Assembly (NCBI GenBank): GCA_963726065.1
Contig: CAVSAU010000002.1
Coordinates: forward strand, 372,001-436,000
Reading direction: 5' to 3'
Source: Neomesorhizobium sp963726065
Lineage (GTDB): Bacteria > Pseudomonadota > Alphaproteobacteria > Rhizobiales > Rhizobiaceae
Length of the DNA stretch: 64,000 bases
Shown here: in pieces, positions 55,583 through 64,000 of the stretch
Layout of the letters: the number at the start of each line of letters is the position of its first letter
Numbering within the stretch: the stretch's first letter is position 1
The notes under the pieces: generated by a model
Databases searched by the model: none
Told to the model about the DNA's origin: nothing
The model's input: the letters and a program-made list of their open reading frames with translations, nothing else
Translations under genes and position numbers: made by a program

Positions 55583-56695
55583 GTGCCGGACTTGCCGGGT
55601 AAGAATGCGATCGAGGTTCGCGGCGTTCGCAAGGTTTTCGGAGCCGGGGAGGCGCAGATCGCTGCGCTCGACACGGTTTCTGTTTCGATCCGCGAAAACG
55701 AGTTCTTCACCCTGCTCGGCCCTTCCGGCTGCGGCAAGACGACGCTGCTCAGGCTGATCGCCGGCTTCGATTTTCCCGACCGAAGGCGAGATCCTGCTCT
55801 ATGGCGAGGACATCGCGCCGCTGCCGCCGTTCAAGCGGCCGGTCAACACGGTGTTCCAGAGCTACGCGCTGTTTCCGCATATGACGGTGGCGGAGAATAT
55901 CGGCTTCGGCCTGGAGATGCTGGGCAAGCCGAAGGCGGAGATCGATGCGCGCGTCGCCGCGATGCTGAAGCTGGTCAAGATGGAGCAGCTCGCCAAGCGG
56001 CGCACCAGCCAGATCTCCGGCGGCCAGCAGCAGCGTGTCGCGCTGGCGCGGGCGCTGGCGCCGCAGCCGAAGGTGCTGCTGCTCGACGAGCCGCTGTCGG
56101 CGCTCGACTACAAGCTGCGCAAGGAAATGCAGATCGAGCTGAAGCGGCTGCAGAACGAGACCGGCATCACCTTCATCTTCGTCACGCACGACCAGGAAGA
56201 AGCGCTGACCATGTCGGACCGCATCGCGGTCATGTCGTCGGGCAAGATCCTGCAGGTCGGCTCGCCCTGGGACATCTACGACCGTCCGGCCGAGCGCTTC
56301 GTCGCCGACTTCATCGGCGAGACGAATTTCCTCGACGCCGAAGTGGTCTCGGTGAGCTGGCGACCGCGCCACGCGTGACACTGGCTTCGGGCGCCGCAGA
56401 TCACGGCGACCTTTCCGGCGGGCTACCACGCCCGACGGCAAGGTGACCATCGTGGTGCGGCCGGAACATGCCGAGGTCGTGCCGGCCGGCGCACGGGCGG
56501 CCGTTCTCGGCGGCATCGATCGAAAACATCGTCTATCTCGGCACCGATACGCATTTCCACGTGCAGCTGGACTGACGGCGCGCCTTTCATCGTGCGCCAG
56601 CAGAACACGCGCAGAGCGGGCCGTGCGGCTTCGACAAGGGCGAGCACGTCGGCATCGAGATCAGCAGCGATGCCGCGCAGATCCTGAAGGATTGA
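55583..56695 (+). CDS. potA: Polyamine-type ABC transporter ATP-binding protein (frameshifts)
   Basis: PotA/UgpC-like ATPase with C-terminal TOBE domain: IEVRGVRKVFGAGEAQ, Walker A GPSGCGKTTLLRLIAGF, Q-loop VFQSYALFPHMTVAENI, signature ISGGQQQRVALARAL, Walker B VLLLDEPLSALD, H-loop FVTHDQEEALTMSD, then VRPEHAEVVPAGA in TOBE. Extra bases near 55781 and in the region 56360-56620 interrupt the frame. The start is uncertain: GTG at 55583 is used here, TTG at 55544 is possible. Symbol by similarity; substrate inferred from PotD. Confidence 0.82.
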
Positions 56696-56698
56696 CCG

Positions 56699-57628
56699 AT
56701 GGCAAGCGCCGCCGAACTGCGCCAAGACGCCGAGAGCGCCGCGACGTGCGAAACGCGCTGGCTGCTTTCGGCGCCGGCGCTGCTCATCATCCTGCTTGCC
56801 GCGACCGGCCCGCTGCTGATCGTGCTCGTCTATTCCTTCCTGGCGCCTGGCGCCTATGGCGACGTGAAGTGGCAGTTCTCCACCGACGCGCTGGGTGTCG
56901 GTGCTGCTTGAGCGCGATATTTTCGACGACACGCTTGTCGCTCGCCGACGCGCATCTGTCGATCTTCTGGCGCTCGGTCAAGCTGGCGCTGGTGACGACC
57001 GTTGCTGACGCTGCTGTTCGGTTTCCCCACTGCCTACTTCATCGCCACGCGGCCGGAGCGGACGCGCGAAATCTGGCTGTTCCTGATCACCATCCCGTTC
57101 TGGACCAACCTCCTGATCCGCACCTTCGCCGTGCTGCGAGATCATCCGCAACGAAGGCATGGTCAACACGGTCCTGCTGGCGACCGGCATGATCGACCAG
57201 CCGATCCAGATGCTGTTCACCGACTTCGCCATCATGGTCGGCATGGTCTATGTCTACCTGCCGCTGATGGTGCTGCCGCTCTACGCCAGCATGGAAAAGC
57301 TCGACTTCCGCCTGGTCGAGGCCGGCTACGACCTCTACGCCACGCGCTTCAAGGTGCTTGCGACGCATCATCTTCCCGCTGGTCAAGCCGGGCATCATCG
57401 CCGGTTCGATCCTGGTCTTCATCCCGTCGCTCGGCGCCTACGTGACGCCGCAGCATCCTCGGCGGCGGCAAGAACCTGATGCTCGGCAACCTGATCGAGC
57501 TGCAGTTCGGGCAGGGCCGCAACTGGCCGCTGGGCGCCGCGCTGTCGATCACGCTGATGGCGATCGTCATGGTGGCGCTGCTGGCTTACGTCCGCAACGC
57601 CGGCGGTCCCGAGGTGCGGCATGGCTAG
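56699..57628 (+). CDS. potB: Polyamine-type ABC transporter permease, PotB-like (frameshifts)
   Basis: First permease: RWLLSAPALLIILLAATGPLLIVLVYSFL, then LLTLLFGFPTAYFIATRPERTREIWLFLITIPFWTNLLIRTFAVL, MVYVYLPLMVLPLYASMEKLDFRLVEAGYDLYATR (EAA loop, position about 57290) and FPLVKPGIIAGSILVFIPSLGAYVTP. Extra bases near 56891, 56935, 57004, 57139, 57360 and 57455. The start overlaps the potA end closely; the stop overlaps the next permease by eight bases. Confidence 0.82.
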
Positions 57629-58426
57629 GCCGTTTTCCGTCCAGCAGCAGACCGGCTTCACCGCAATCGCGGTGATCTGCTTCTTGGCGCTCTACGCCGC
57701 CGATCGCCATCCTGGTCGATCTATGCCTTCAACGCCGGCACGTCGATCGCCGACTGGGAAGGCTTTTCGCTGCGCTGGTTCAGCCGCCTGGAACAACAGC
57801 CAGGTGATCGAGGTCTCCATCCGCTCCCTGCAGATCGCTGCGGCCGCGGCGGTGATGGCGACCATCGTCGCCACCATGGCGGCACTCGCCACGACTCGCA
57901 CCGCGCCCTATCCGCGGCCTCACCTTCAAATATGCCTTCATCAACCAGCCGCTGATGGTGCCGGAAATCGTGACCGCGGTCGCCCTGCTGATCTTCTTCT
58001 CGCGCATCAAGGTGTGCGACCGGCTATTCCGGCCTCGGCTATCTGATCGCCGCGCACACCGCCTTCTGCATCCCCTTCGCCTACCTGCCGATCCGGGCGC
58101 GGCTGGAGAGCATGGACCTGACGCTGGAGACGCGCCGCCGCCGATCTCTACGCCACGCCATGGCAGACATTCCGCCGCATCACCCTGCCGCTGTTGTGGC
58201 CCGGCATCCTGGCCGGGCTGATGCTGACCTTCGTCATCTCGCTGGACGACGTCGTCATCACCGAATTTCGTCAAGTCCGGTGGCCAGGATACGTTGCCGA
58301 CCTACATGCTCGGGCAGCTGAGGCGCGCCATCACGCCTGAAATGAACGCGATCTCGACCGTATTCCTGCTGATATCGGTTGGCATCGTCACGCTGTTCTT
58401 CTTCATCAGCAGAAAACGCGAACTGA
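57621..58426 (+). CDS. potC: Polyamine-type ABC transporter permease, PotC-like (frameshifts)
   Basis: Second permease: VQQQTGFTAIAVICFLALYA, FSLRWFSAAWNNSQVIEVSIRSLQIA, LMVPEIVTAVALLIFFSRI, LGYLIAAHTAFCIPFAYLPIRARLESMDLTLETAAADLYATPWQTFRRITLPLLWPGILAGLMLTFVISLDDVVITEF (from about 58040 to 58265). Extra bases near 57703, 57717, 57781, 57914, 58013, 58131, 58267 and 58423; with the last removed it stops at TGA 58424-58426 and leaves 17 bases before potD. Confidence 0.82.
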
Positions 58427-58443
58427 CAAATGGGAGCAAGAAC

Positions 58444-59481
58444 ATGAACTGGAAGTTCACCGCGACGGCCATGGGCCTTGCGCTGCTGGCCTCGACCGGC
58501 ATCGCGCGGCGCCGAGGGCGAACTCAACATCTACAATTGGGGCAACTATACCAGCCCGGACATGATCAAGAAGTTCGAGGACGCCAACAAGGTCAAGGTG
58601 ACCATCACCGACTACGATTCCAACGACACCGCGCTGGCCAAGATCCGCCAGGGCGGGCACGGCTTCGATATCGTCGTGCCGTCGCAGAACTACATCCCGA
58701 TCTGGATCCAGGAAGGCCTGTTGCTGGAGACGCGTCCCGACCAGATGGAGAATTTCAAGAACGTCGCCGAGGAGTGGAACGAACCCCGATTTCGACCCCG
58801 GCCGCCATTATACCGTGCCGTGGGCGATGGGCACCGTCGGTGTCGTGGTCAATACCGATGTCTACAAGGGCGACATCAATACCTGGGGCATCATCTTCGA
58901 TACCCCCGACGAATTGAAGGGCAAGGTCAACGTCGTCCCCGAAATGACCGACGTGATCGACGCCGCGGTGCTCTACAACGGCGGCACGAAATGCACCGGC
59001 GACAAGGAAATTCTGAAGAAGGTGCGCGATACGCTGGTGGCGGCCAAGCCCAACTGGGTGGCGATGGAATACGGCACCATCGAGAAGATGGGCTCGGGCG
59101 ACTTCGCCGCGTCAAGCGACTGGAACGGCTCTGCACTGCGCCAGCGACTGAAGAATCCGGCCATCCGCTACGGCTATCCCAAGGAAGGCTTCGTCAACTG
59201 GAGCGACAACGTCGCCGTCCTCAAGGACGCCAAGAACGTCGAGAACGCCAAGCTGTTCCAGAACTTCATGATGGAACCGGAAAACGCCGGCATGAATTCG
59301 GGCTTCCACCGCTACGCCAACGGCATCGCCGGCTCCGACAAGTTCATGCCCGACGACATGAAGGGCGCGCCGGAGGTCGAGGTGCCGGCGGAGTTACAAA
59401 TCACTCGGCGTGGCGTCACAGACCTGCCCGCCGGAGGTTCAGGAACTCTATACCAGGATCTGGACCGAACTGCAGAAATGA
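58444..59481 (+). CDS. potD: Spermidine/putrescine-type substrate-binding protein, PotD-like (frameshifts)
   Basis: Periplasmic binding protein (SBP_bac_8/PotD): signal peptide MNWKFTATAMGLALLASTG, then ELNIYNWGNYTSPDMIKKFED, VVPSQNYIPIWIQEG, YTVPWAMGTVGVVVNTDVY, KGKVNVVPEMTDVIDAAVLY, and FQNFMMEPENAGMNSGFHRYANG. Extra bases near 58505, 58784 and 59396; corrected end is VQELYTRIWTELQK. The YNWGNY motif is typical of polyamine binders. The start has GGGAGC upstream. Last gene of the transporter operon, followed by a hairpin. Confidence 0.86.
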
Positions 59482-59486
59482 TCTGC

Positions 59487-59518
59487 GACGGCCCCGGTGC
59501 AAGGCCGCCGGGGCCGTC
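59487..59518 (+). terminator. Hairpin after potD
   Basis: GACGGCCCCGG, a 10-base loop and CCGGGGCCGTC: an 11-bp stem five bases after the potD stop. No T-tract follows, so termination strength is uncertain. Confidence 0.55.
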
Positions 59519-59563
59519 CGCTCAACAAGTTGATTAGCTTGCGGCAGCCGAGCTGGATAGAAT

Positions 59564-59680
59564 TCAGGCGGCAAAACCGACGAGTACGGTAAATGCGCCA
59601 GCCGCGACCACGAGCAGACCGAGCGCAATCATCGACCGCTTCCTCCAGGAAGGTGGCGGAGCGTCCCAGTTGTAGCTCAT
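59564..59680 (-). CDS. 38-residue single-helix membrane protein
   Basis: MSYNWDAPPPSWRKRSMIAL opens the protein, followed by one hydrophobic helix (GLLVVAAGAFTVLVGF) and an immediate stop. AAGGACA stands four bases before the ATG. The N-terminal Trp/Pro and Arg-Lys-Arg before the helix suggest an N-in topology. Convergent with potD, divergent from the MucR gene. No family known to me. Confidence 0.6.
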   Translation of the reverse strand: MSYNWDAPPPSWRKRSMIALGLLVVAAGAFTVLVGFAA

Positions 59681-59828
59681 TGCTTGTCCTTCGATCGCGT
59701 CTAACTGCGCAATGGTTAGGGCGATATGGTGAACAAAAGCTTACTCATAAGATAGTCATAGACATCTATGAGATTGCTGCCGCCTGTGTTATCGGTTGCA
59801 ACCGTTTTCATCGGAGTAGTCTGGAAGC

Positions 59829-60281
59829 ATGAGCCAACATTCCGCCGTTGCCAGAAATGTCGCCGTCGCCGCTGATATCGTGGCGGCTTACGTCTCCCAC
59901 AATTCGGTTCCGCTGCCGATGCTCACCGGCCTGATCGCCGACGTCCACCAGGCCCTGCTGGGCTTGCGGACCGGCCGCCAGCCGACATCGGCGCCGCCGG
60001 TTCCGGCAGTGCCGGTCAAGCGATCGATCCATCCCGACTACCTCATCTGCCTGGAGGACGGGAAAAAATTCAAATCGCTCAAGCGGCACCTCAGAAGCCA
60101 CTATGAAATGACCCCTGACGACTATCGCCGGAAATGGGAGTTGCCGGCGGATTATCCGATGGTGGCGCCGAACTACGCAGCCCGCCGCTCCGAGCTGGCG
60201 CGGGGTATCGGGCTCGGCCAGATCGCCGCTCCGCCGCCTCCCAAACCGGCAAGGAAGCCGCGTGCCAAGCAGGCTGGATGA
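59829..60281 (+). CDS. MucR/Ros-family zinc-finger transcriptional regulator
   Basis: 150 residues. The C2H2-type Ros/MucR finger reads YLICLEDGKKFKSLKRHLRSHYEMTPDDYRRKWELPADYPMVAPNYA (residues 74-120); in this subfamily the first Cys lacks its usual partner (CLEDGKK), as in MucR paralogues where that position varies. The C-terminal tail is basic and Pro/Ala rich. Such proteins are global, H-NS-like regulators of exopolysaccharide and motility. Complete gene. Confidence 0.92.
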   Translation: MSQHSAVARNVAVAADIVAAYVSHNSVPLPMLTGLIADVHQALLGLRTGRQPTSAPPVPAVPVKRSIHPDYLICLEDGKKFKSLKRHLRSHYEMTPDDYRRKWELPADYPMVAPNYAARRSELARGIGLGQIAAPPPPKPARKPRAKQAG

Positions 60282-60348
60282 TCGAGCGCGCGCCGTCTTC
60301 AACTGCGAATGGCGGCGCCAGCTCACACGTGAAAGTTGACCTGTATAG

Positions 60349-60365
60349 TTTAGAATAATTCTAAC
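60349..60365. promoter_or_regulatory. ICE/Irr-box-like palindrome before the iron operon
   Basis: TTTAGAA-TAA-TTCTAAC, a 7-bp palindrome with one mismatch, closely matching the rhizobial iron control element bound by Irr. It overlaps the predicted -10 region of a promoter with TTGACC at 60336. Downstream genes are imelysin, bfd and bfr. Confidence 0.6.
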
Positions 60366-60495
60366 CTATTGATTTCAAGTACATTTTTCTTTCAGTTATG
60401 TTGACTTTGGCGCCGACAGGCGCTTTATGGCGTGGCGCTTGAAAGGCGCATCCCTTTGATGTCTGGGCCTTGAACCCTTTCGATTGGAGGACGTC

Positions 60496-60645
60496 ATGTC
60501 TCCGTTTTGCCAGCCGCGCCCGCGCGCGGCCTCCCTGCATACCCGCCGGCTGTTCGGCAGGTCCGCACCCGCCGGCAAGGCCGGCCGCTCGACCGCACGG
60601 CAAGCCTTGCCGCTGCCTGCTATGCAGCTTCGGGAGCAGCATTGA
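60496..60645 (+). CDS. 49-residue basic leader ORF
   Basis: Starts MSPFCQPRPRAASLHTRRL with an excellent GGAGGA ribosome-binding site and ends in TGA inside the TTG start of the next gene (TTGA overlap). It is rich in Arg, Pro and Ala and has no recognisable domain. Position and coupling suggest a leader peptide or a small gene controlling translation of the following protein; it may also be non-functional. Confidence 0.45.
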   Translation: MSPFCQPRPRAASLHTRRLFGRSAPAGKAGRSTARQALPLPAMQLREQH

Positions 60646-61148
60646 CGGTGCGCATTTCCGATTTCGATCCGCATGAAGGCTGCTATTTCGAACGACCGCC
60701 CGAGAAGCTGGTGCTGGAAGGCTATCGCCGCTGGATGGCCGGTTTCGAGACCGGCTCGGTGACGCCCTGGGAAATGACCTTCTCGCTCTACACAGATATG
60801 CTCGGCGCGGCGGAAGGACGCAGGGCGCTTTCCGAGCTTTCGCATTTCGTGCGCACGCTTCGCCAATGCGCGGCATGCCCGCTGCGGAGCTTCCCGTTCG
60901 GCGCCCATCACATCTGCCGCGATGAATGCCTGACGCTCGGGTTGATCGCAGGACTGCAGCACGGCGATGAGGCGACCGCGCTCATATGCCTGCGCAACAT
61001 GTCCTGCCCCGGCCGCAGCCGCGAGATCGGCGAGGCCGCGGGCGGCTTTGCAGATACGCTGGCCGGCCTGCAGCAAATCCTGCTGCCGATCCCGCGGCAC
61101 GCCATTGAAGACGTTTTGTCACGCGCCACGCGCGCGACGGTTCACTGA
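60642..61148 (+). CDS. Hypothetical Cys-rich protein in iron operon
   Basis: 168 residues from a TTG at 60642 with GGGAG at six bases. ISDFDPHEGCYFERPPEKLVLEGYRRWMAGFETG, then cysteine groups RQCAACPLRSFPFGAHHICRDECLTLG and ICLRNMSCPG (residues about 70-125), which could bind a metal or cluster. No family known to me. It precedes imelysin by 10 bases and lies under the Irr-like box, so a role in iron or haem handling is likely. Confidence 0.7.
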   Translation: MTVRISDFDPHEGCYFERPPEKLVLEGYRRWMAGFETGSVTPWEMTFSLYTDMLGAAEGRRALSELSHFVRTLRQCAACPLRSFPFGAHHICRDECLTLGLIAGLQHGDEATALICLRNMSCPGRSREIGEAAGGFADTLAGLQQILLPIPRHAIEDVLSRATRATVH

Positions 61149-61158
61149 GGAGAGGACA

Positions 61159-62461
61159 ATGAGCATCGGCCTGACCAGACATTCCGGAAGACTGGCGGCG
61201 GTTGCCGCGACGGCGGTGCTGACCGCGGCGATCTTCGTGTTGCCGGCAAAGGCTGCCGGCACCGATCCGAAAGCCGTGCTCACCACCTATTCCGACATCG
61301 CGCTGGCAAAATACGAAGACGCGCTGACCACGGCAAAGGCGCTCGACACTGCCGTGGACGCGCTGATCGCGACGCCGTCCGAAGAAACGCTGAAGGCGGC
61401 GCGCGAGGCCTGGAAGGCGGCGCGCATTCCCTACCAGCAGACCGAGGTCTACCGCTTCGGCAACGCCATCGTCGACGACTGGGAAGGCCGGGTGAACGCC
61501 TGGCCGCTCGACGAAGGCCTGATCGACTATGTCGACAAGAGCTACGGCGCCGAATCCGACGAAAACACACTTTACACCGCCAATGTGATCGCCAACCCGT
61601 CGATCGAGATCAACGGCGAGAAGGTTGATGCCTCGAAGATCACGCCAGAACTCCTGTCCGGCACGCTGCAGGAAGCCGGCGACATCGAGGCGAATGTCGC
61701 GACCGGTTACCACGCGATTGAATTCCTGCTGTGGGGCCAGGATCTCAACGGCACCAAGGCCGGCGCCGGCAACCGGCCCTACACCGACTACGACACCAAG
61801 AACTGCACCGGCGGCAATTGCGACCGCCGCGCCCAGTATCTGGCCGCCGCATCGGATCTGCTGGTCGCCGATCTTCAGGAAATGGTCGGCAATTGGGGCG
61901 CCGATGGCGCTGCCCGCAAGAACCTGCTCGACGGCGATCCCAAGGCCGGCATCTCGACCATCCTCACCGGCATGGGCTCGCTCTCCTACGGCGAACTGGC
62001 CGGCGAGCGCATGAAGCTCGGCCTGCTGCTGCACGATCCCGAGGAGGAGCATGACTGCTTCTCCGACAATACCCATATATCGCATCTGTACGACGCGGTC
62101 GGCATCCGTGACGCCTATCGCGGCAGCTACAAGCGCGTCGACGGCAGCGTGGTCGAAGGTCCATCGGTTTCTGCGATGGTCAAGGAGGCCGACGCCGGCG
62201 CTCGACACGGAGCTTGCCGGCAAGCTCGACGCCACCGTCGCCAGGATGGAAGCCATCCAGGCGCGTGCTGTCGGCGGCGAGGCCTACGACCAGCAGATCG
62301 GCGAAGGCAACGCGGAAGGCAATGCCACCGTGCAGGCGGCAATCGACGCCCTGGTCGACCAGACCAAGTCGATCGAGCGGGCCGTCGCCGCACTGAAACT
62401 CGATACGATCGCCTTCGAGGGATCGGACAGCCTCGACGCGCCGGACAAGGTCTTCCAGTAA
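61159..62461 (+). CDS. Imelysin-family (M75) iron-regulated protein (one frameshift)
   Basis: Exported protein, signal peptide RLAAVAATAVLTAAIFVLPAKA. Imelysin domain with TTYSDIALAKYEDALTTAKAL, VYRFGNAIVDDWEGRVNAWPLDEGLIDYV and the GxHxxE motif in ATGYHAIEFLLWGQDLNG, then HDCFSDNTHISHLYDAVGIRDAYRG. These proteins (IrpA/EfeM-like) take part in periplasmic iron acquisition. An extra G near 62193 shifts the frame; the rest continues ALDTELAGKLDATVARMEAI and ends SLDAPDKVFQ. GAGGAGAGG precedes the ATG. Confidence 0.9.
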
Positions 62462-62523
62462 GGCTCCGCGCGCCAACACCAGCCAAACGGCGCCCCGGCG
62501 CCGTCAGCCATTCCAGGTACGAA

Positions 62524-62835
62524 ATGCTGATCTGCCACTGCAATCTCATTACCGAAAAGGAGATCGAAGAGACGATCGTCCAGCTTCTCGATCAGGATCC
62601 CTGGACCCTGATCGTGCCCGCGAAAGTCTACCATACGCTGCAAAAGCGAGGACGCTGTTGCGGCTGCTTCCCAAATGTGGTCGAAACGATCATTCGGGTT
62701 ACCGAGAACTACCACTCGCGTTCGGAGGCGAACGGAGAGGATGTCGTTTCACACCTGGACCGCGTGCGCGGATTGCGGGTCCAATACGGGAGCATTACCC
62801 ATGAAAGGCGAAAAGCAGATCATCGAGCGGCTTAA
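62524..62835 (+). CDS. bfd: Bacterioferritin-associated ferredoxin
   Basis: 103 residues. Fer2_BFD domain with MLICHCNLITEKEIEETIVQLL and RGRCCGCFPNVVETIIR, the four cysteines (CxC and CxxC-type) for a [2Fe-2S] cluster. Bfd delivers electrons to release iron from bacterioferritin. A non-conserved tail of about 35 residues extends beyond the usual domain, and its last 35 bases overlap the bfr start. Confidence 0.9.
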   Translation: MLICHCNLITEKEIEETIVQLLDQDPWTLIVPAKVYHTLQKRGRCCGCFPNVVETIIRVTENYHSRSEANGEDVVSHLDRVRGLRVQYGSITHERRKADHRAA

Positions 62836-63292
62836 CGAGGCTCTGTTTCTGGAGCTCGGCGCCGTCAATCAGTACTGGTTGCATTACCGCCTTCTTGAAG
62901 ACTGGGGCTACGTCAAGCTGGCCAAGAAAGAACGTGCCGAATCAATCGAGGAAATGCACCACGCCGACAAGATCGTGGCGCGCATCATCTTCCTCGAAGG
63001 CCATCCGAACCTGCAATCGGTAGCGCCGCTTCGGATCGGCCAGAACGTCAAGGAAGTGCTGGAATCCGACCTTGCCGGCGAATATGACGCGCGCACTTCA
63101 TACAAGAAATCGCGCGAGATCTGCCAGGAACTGGGTGACTACGTGACCATGCAACTGTTCGAGCAACTGTTGAGCGACGAGGAAGGCCACATCGACTTCC
63201 TCGAGACGCAGCTCGACCTGCTCGCCTCCATCGGCGAGGAGAAATTCGGCCTGCTCAATGCTGCCTCGGCGGACGAGGCGGAAGGACACTAA
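62801..63292 (+). CDS. bfr: Bacterioferritin
   Basis: 163 residues, haem-containing 24-mer iron store. KGEKQIIERLNEALFLELGAVNQYWLHYRLLEDWG, haem ligand Met52 and ferroxidase ligands in ESIEEMHHADKIVARIIFLEG, GEYDARTSYKKS and LLSDEEGHIDFLETQ are all present. The gene starts inside bfd (35-base overlap), so the two are translated together. Irr is known to control bfr in rhizobia. Confidence 0.96.
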   Translation: MKGEKQIIERLNEALFLELGAVNQYWLHYRLLEDWGYVKLAKKERAESIEEMHHADKIVARIIFLEGHPNLQSVAPLRIGQNVKEVLESDLAGEYDARTSYKKSREICQELGDYVTMQLFEQLLSDEEGHIDFLETQLDLLASIGEEKFGLLNAASADEAEGH

Positions 63293-63386
63293 GGACATGC
63301 GGGCATGCGGCGCGCCCTGAGATCTTCTGCGCCGCAGGCGAGACGGTACCTTCTCCTCGACGCCGGGGAGGAGGCGGCGCGCCGGG

Positions 63387-64000
63387 TTGACGCGTGTTGT
63401 CGTGTCGATCGGCGCAGTCGTCTGGGTGTTCGCGACTGTCGCCGGCATGGCCGGTTCGATCGAATTCTCCAAACCTGCCGACCTCCCGCACCGATCTGTC
63501 GGCTGAAGATCTGGCCCGTGTCACCGCCATAACAAGGCCGACGACGGATTTTTCGAAGCCGGAACAGTTCGAGCCCATGCAGGGCGGCGGCGGAACCTCG
63601 CGCAAACGCGTCAACCAGGACGCCTTCTCGCAATCGTCTGCCAATTTGACCTTTGAGGAGGAAGGCACGTTCAAGCTCGGCAACGGGCTTTTCCGCAAGC
63701 TCTGGGTCTCCTCGCCCTCTTCGACGCAAGCCTCCGACGGACTGGGGCCGCTGTTCAACGCGCGCGCCTGCCAGAGCTGCCATCTCAAGGACGGCCGCGG
63801 TCATCCGCCGGAAGGCAATGCGGACGCCACGTCCATGTTTTTCCGGCTGGCGCGCCAGGCCGAGACCGAGGAAGAAAAACAGGCGCTTGCCGACCGAAGG
63901 GTCCTCAACTTCCCCGACCCGGTCTATGGCGGCCAGTTGCAGGACCTTGCCGTACCCGGGCTTGCCGGCGAAGGCCGGATGACGATCTCCTATGAGGAGA
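63387..64000 (+). CDS. Di-haem oxidoreductase-like (DUF1111) protein, 3' partial, one frameshift
   Basis: N-terminal signal anchor LTRVVVSIGAVVWVFATVAGMAG; an extra C near 63495 shifts the frame. It then reads RTDLSAEDLARVTAITRPTTDFSKPEQFEPMQGGGGTS and RVNQDAFSQSSANLTFEEEG, GLFRKLWVSSPSSTQASDGLGPLFNARACQSCHLKDGRGHPPEG (c-type haem motif CQSCH), NFPDPVYGGQLQDLAVPG. These proteins, usually found beside imelysin, are periplasmic di-haem redox proteins. The start is uncertain (TTG at 63387). The gene continues past the window. Confidence 0.85.

Overview
The window looks like chromosomal DNA of a Mesorhizobium-like alphaproteobacterium (order Rhizobiales). The evidence is high GC, a six-S1-domain RpsA, a class II (CP4-like) EPSP synthase, a MucR/Ros zinc-finger regulator, a TIGR02300 'FYDLN acid' protein, an IolR-type RpiR regulator with GGAA-N6-TTCC operators, an ICE/Irr-like box before iron-storage genes, and a phnGHIJKL C-P lyase operon. 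The genus is inferred from gene content; I could run no search.

Layout. 0-3.5 kb: polar amino acid ABC transporter with an Ldh-family oxidoreductase. 3.5-8 kb: small stress and metabolic genes (CsbD, DoxX, SRPBCC, a VOC/CGNR divergent pair, SDR, diguanylate cyclase). 8-14.1 kb: housekeeping block rpsA, cmk, aroA, FYDLN protein, tRNA-Ala(GGC), with an unexplained 1.3 kb segment between aroA and cmk. 14.3-19.7 kb: pobA, dapE, a membrane protein, and an MFS/Lrp divergent pair. 19.7-25.05 kb: a 5.3 kb accessory island ending at tRNA-Arg(ACG). It holds a HipA-like kinase with a 200-residue N-terminal extension and paired operator-like repeats, a decayed sensor kinase, a ribbon-helix-helix gene divergent from an unknown gene, an XRE regulator and an IS91-family remnant. 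25.3-32 kb: orphan histidine kinase, flavin disulfide oxidoreductase, TVP38 protein, then rpmH-rnpA-yidC.

32-45 kb: a myo-inositol locus. It has a sugar ABC transporter (binding protein, permease, ATPase), the regulator iolR, inositol dehydrogenase, an SDR, a Gfo/Idh/MocA protein, an iolC-DUF2090 fusion, iolD, iolE, a small membrane protein and iolB. 45-52.5 kb: phosphonate C-P lyase operon phnF / phnGHI-[IS110]-phnJKL-acetyltransferase, interrupted by an IS110-family element. 52.5-59.5 kb: Tim44-like protein, amidohydrolase and a polyamine-type ABC transporter. 59.5-64 kb: a 38-residue membrane protein, a MucR regulator, then an iron operon (unknown Cys-rich protein, imelysin, bfd, bfr) and a di-haem oxidoreductase that runs off the end.

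Sequence quality matters here. About 60 single-base frameshifts occur, nearly all insertions, concentrated at 32.4-42.3 kb and 54.1-59.4 kb. Flanking genes are clean and the reading frames recover completely, so I treat these genes as intact genes carrying probable sequence errors. The sensor-kinase and IS91 fragments are treated as genuinely degraded. The strongest candidates for something new are the HipA-like gene with its operator pair, and the IS110 element with a non-coding segment of the size expected for a bridge RNA, sitting inside the C-P lyase operon.
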